64,000 nt of DNA from positions 242,956 to 306,955 of the forward strand of contig BSDZ01000045.1 in NCBI GenBank assembly GCA_030268105.1, read 5' to 3'. Of the stretch, positions 61,641 through 64,000 are shown in pieces. The translations under genes and the position numbers were made by a program. Source of the DNA: Volvox africanus (taxonomy: Eukaryota > Chlorophyta > Chlorophyceae > Chlamydomonadales > Volvocaceae). Position 1 is the first letter of the stretch, and each line of letters begins with the position of its first letter. The notes under the pieces are model-generated. The model saw only the letters and a program-made list of their open reading frames with translations. It was not told where the DNA came from and did not search any database.

Positions 61641-61961
61641 TATTGCATTAGAGTCGCTGTCTGTGGTGTTGTCGGTGGCATACTGTTTCGAGACATGAGG
61701 GCAGGAAAAGGAGAAGGGGGCGGAAGAGGAGGCACAGTTAAAGAGCGGCAAAGGCACAAGAGGTGCTGGAACTGAGGCGTGAAGCATCTGGAATGGAAGA
61801 AAAAAGGCGCTGGCGGTGGAGGCGGTGGAGACGCTGGAGGGGGAGGAACTGTAATCTGTAACCATTCTGACCATAGTTGCAACTGTTACTATCAGCACTG
61901 CTGTGGTCTGTGCATCCCCTATACACTACAGCGACAAGGTATACACCCTTTGGATCCGATC
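61641..61961. repeat. Subtelomeric module related to 41555-41930 (inverted)
   Basis: A GGCGGTGGAGGCGGTGGAGA-type tract followed by ATAGTTGCAACTGTTAC and CTACAGCGACAAGGTATAC matches the module at 41.56-41.9 kb in the opposite orientation. It separates the 76/81-bp and 160-bp arrays. Confidence 0.6.
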
Positions 61962-63087
61962 GCCAACAAGAACCACGAAACAATAATATTAATAATTATC
62001 TGTATTGTCTAAGGACACGAATGATGACTTTTTTGAGACTATAACACGCTCAGAGCGCTCACAAGGGCTGGGCCAATGTGTGGGAATCCGTACCACACCT
62101 ATAAACCCCTTGCATACGATTGCCAACAAGAACCACGAAACAATAATATTGATAATGATCTGTATTGCCTAAGGACACGAATGATGATTTTTTTGAGACT
62201 ATAACACGCTCAGAGCGCTCACAAGGGCTGGGCCAATGTGTGAGAATCCGTACCACACCTATAAACCCCTTGCATACGATTGCCAACAAGAACCACGAAA
62301 CAGTAATATTGGTAATGATCTGTATTGCCTAAGGACACGAATGATGATTTTTTTGAGACTATAACACGCTCAGAGCGCTCACAAGGGCTGGGCCAATGTG
62401 TGAGAATCCGTACCACACCTATAAACCCCTTGCATACGATTGCCAACAAGAACCACGAAACAATAATATTGATAATGATCTGTATTGCCTAAGGACACGA
62501 ATGATGATTTTTTTGAGACTATAACACGCTCAGAGCGCTCACAAGGGCTGGGCCAATGTGTGGGAATCCGTACCACACCTATAAACCCCTTGCATACGAT
62601 TGCCAACAAGAACCACGAAACAATAATATTGATAATGATCTGTATTGCCTAAGGACACGAATGATGATTTTTTTGAGACTATAACACGCTCAGAGCGCTC
62701 ACAAGGGCTGGGCCAATGTGTGAGAATCCGTACCACACCTATAAACCCCTTGCATACGATTGCCAACAAGAACCACGAAACAGTAATATTGGTAATGATC
62801 TGTATTGCCTAAGGACACGAATGATGATTTTTTTGAGACTATAACACGCTCAGAGCGCTCACAAGGGCTGGGCCAATGTGTGAGAATCCGTACCACACCT
62901 ATAAACCCCTTGCATACGATTGCCAACAAGAACCACGAAACAATAATATTGATAATGATCTGTATTGCCTAAGGACACGAATGATGATTTTTTTGAGACT
63001 ATAACATGCTCAGAGCGCTCACAAGGGCTGGGCCAATGTGTGGGAATCCGTACCACACCTATAAACCCCTTGCATACGATTGCCAAC
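61962..63087. repeat. 160-bp tandem array, seven units, telomere-adjacent
   Basis: GCCAACAAGAACCACGAAAC recurs at 61962, 62122, 62282 and so on every 160 bases. The first unit is diverged. Variants TGGGAATCC/TGAGAATCC follow the order G-A-A-G-A-A-G, and the CAGTAATATTGG variant appears at 62301 and 62781, giving a 480-bp higher-order repeat of three units. The eighth unit is cut after GCCAACA by the telomere. Confidence 0.97.
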
Positions 63088-64000
63088 AGGGTTTTAGGGT
63101 TTAGGGTTTTAGGGTTTTAGGGTTTTAGGGTTTTAGGGTTTTTAGGGTTTTAGGGTTTTAGGGTTTTAGGGTTTTAGGGTTTTTAGGGTTTTTAGGGTTT
63201 TAGGGTTTTAGGGTTTTAGGGTTTTAGGGTTTTAGGGTTTTAGGGTTTTAGGGTTTTAGGGTTTTAGGGTTTTAGGGTTTTTAGGGTTTTAGGGTTTTAG
63301 GGTTTTAGGGTTTTAGGGTTTTAGGGTTTTAGGGTTTTAGGGTTTTAGGGTTTTAGGGTTTTAGGGTTTTAGGGTTTTAGGGTTTTAGGGTTTTAGGGTT
63401 TTAGGGTTTTAGGGTTTTAGGGTTTTAGGGTTTTAGGGTTTTAGGGTTTTAGGGTTTTAGGGTTTTAGGGTTTTAGGGTTTTAGGGTTTTAGGGTTTTAG
63501 GGTTTTAGGGTTTTAGGGTTTTAGGGTTTTTAGGGTTTTAGGGTTTTAGGGTTTTAGGGTTTTAGGGTTTTAGGGTTTTAGGGTTTTAGGGTTTTAGGGT
63601 TTTAGGGTTTTAGGGTTTTAGGGTTTTAGGGTTTTAGGGTTTTAGGGTTTTAGGGTTTTAGGGTTTTATAGGGGGGGGTTTAGGGTTTTAGGGTTTAGGG
63701 TTTTAGGGTTTTAGGGTTTTAGGGTTTTAGGGTTTTAGGGTTTTAGGGTTTTAGGGTTTTAGGGTTTTAGGGTTTTAGGGTTTTAGGGTTTTAGGGTTTA
63801 GGGTTTTAGGGTTTTAGGGTTAGGGTTTTAGGGTTTTAGGGTTTTAGGGTTTTAGGGGTTTTAGGGTTTAGGGTTTTAGGGTTTTAGGGTTTTAGGGTTT
63901 TAGGGTTTTAGGGTTTTAGGGTTTTAGGGTTTTTAGGGTTTTAGGGTTTTAGGGTTTTAGGGTTTTAGGGTTTTAGGGTTTTAGGGTTTTAGGGTTTTAG
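63088..64000 (+). repeat. Telomere, (TTTTAGGG)n
   Basis: About 110 units of TTTTAGGG run to the window end with the G-rich strand 5'-3' towards the right, as for a chromosome right end. Variants include TTTAGGG, TTTTTAGGG, one TTAGGG at about 63820 and a TATAGGGGGGGG interruption at about 63667. Variants persist along the whole array. Confidence 0.99.

Noticed and set aside
62059..63086. Six identical 76-codon minus frames spaced by 160 bases
   Set aside because: They recur with the satellite unit and have no independent sign of coding; spacing equals the repeat length.
61962..63087. CRISPR-like array of regular repeats
   Set aside because: The whole 160-bp unit is conserved with no unique spacers, and the genome is eukaryotic.

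Overview
The window is the right-hand end of a nuclear chromosome of a green alga, most likely a member of the Chlamydomonadales. It ends in about 0.9 kb of (TTTTAGGG)n, the Chlamydomonas-type telomere repeat, in the orientation expected for a right end. An 18S rRNA fragment at 17.6-18.0 kb reads like chlamydomonadalean 18S. The genes have many short exons, GT-AG introns with GTGCGT/GTGAGT/GTAAGT donors, and Ala/Gly/Pro/Ser/Gln-rich linkers.

Layout. 1.3-11.2 kb (minus): one 16-exon gene whose reading phases join across every intron, encoding about 1277 aa with one hydrophobic segment, long disordered stretches and charged helices; a 28S rRNA fragment sits in one intron. 12.3-16.1 kb (plus): exons of a GNAT-like acetyltransferase gene and a following low-complexity coding stretch, not fully resolved. 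17.6-18.0 kb: truncated 18S rRNA pseudogene. 18.6-24.2 kb (plus): plastid-type translation initiation factor IF-3 with a long glycine-rich N-terminal extension. 24.5-25.4 kb (plus): a partly resolved unknown gene. 27.0-27.5 kb: a small exon pair encoding an N-terminus of the N-myristoylation type. 28.3-36.05 kb (plus): an ankyrin-repeat gene in which almost every exon is exactly one 99-bp repeat and all introns are phase 0.

From 36 kb to the telomere I find no confident gene. 36-44 kb is repeat-poor to degenerate and holds Ty3/gypsy relics. 41.5-63.1 kb is a subtelomere made of repeated modules and five kinds of tandem array (31 bp, 16 bp, a 25-bp-like pyrimidine tract, 76/81 bp, 160 bp). A 1.3-kb module occurs almost unchanged at 45.3 and 57.3 kb and partly at 49.7 kb. 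The last 160-bp repeat is cut by the telomere.

The large open frames of the tandem arrays (up to about 2,280 codons) are side effects of stop-free repeat units, not genes. Exon coordinates were worked out by hand from splice signals and phase agreement; no database search was possible.
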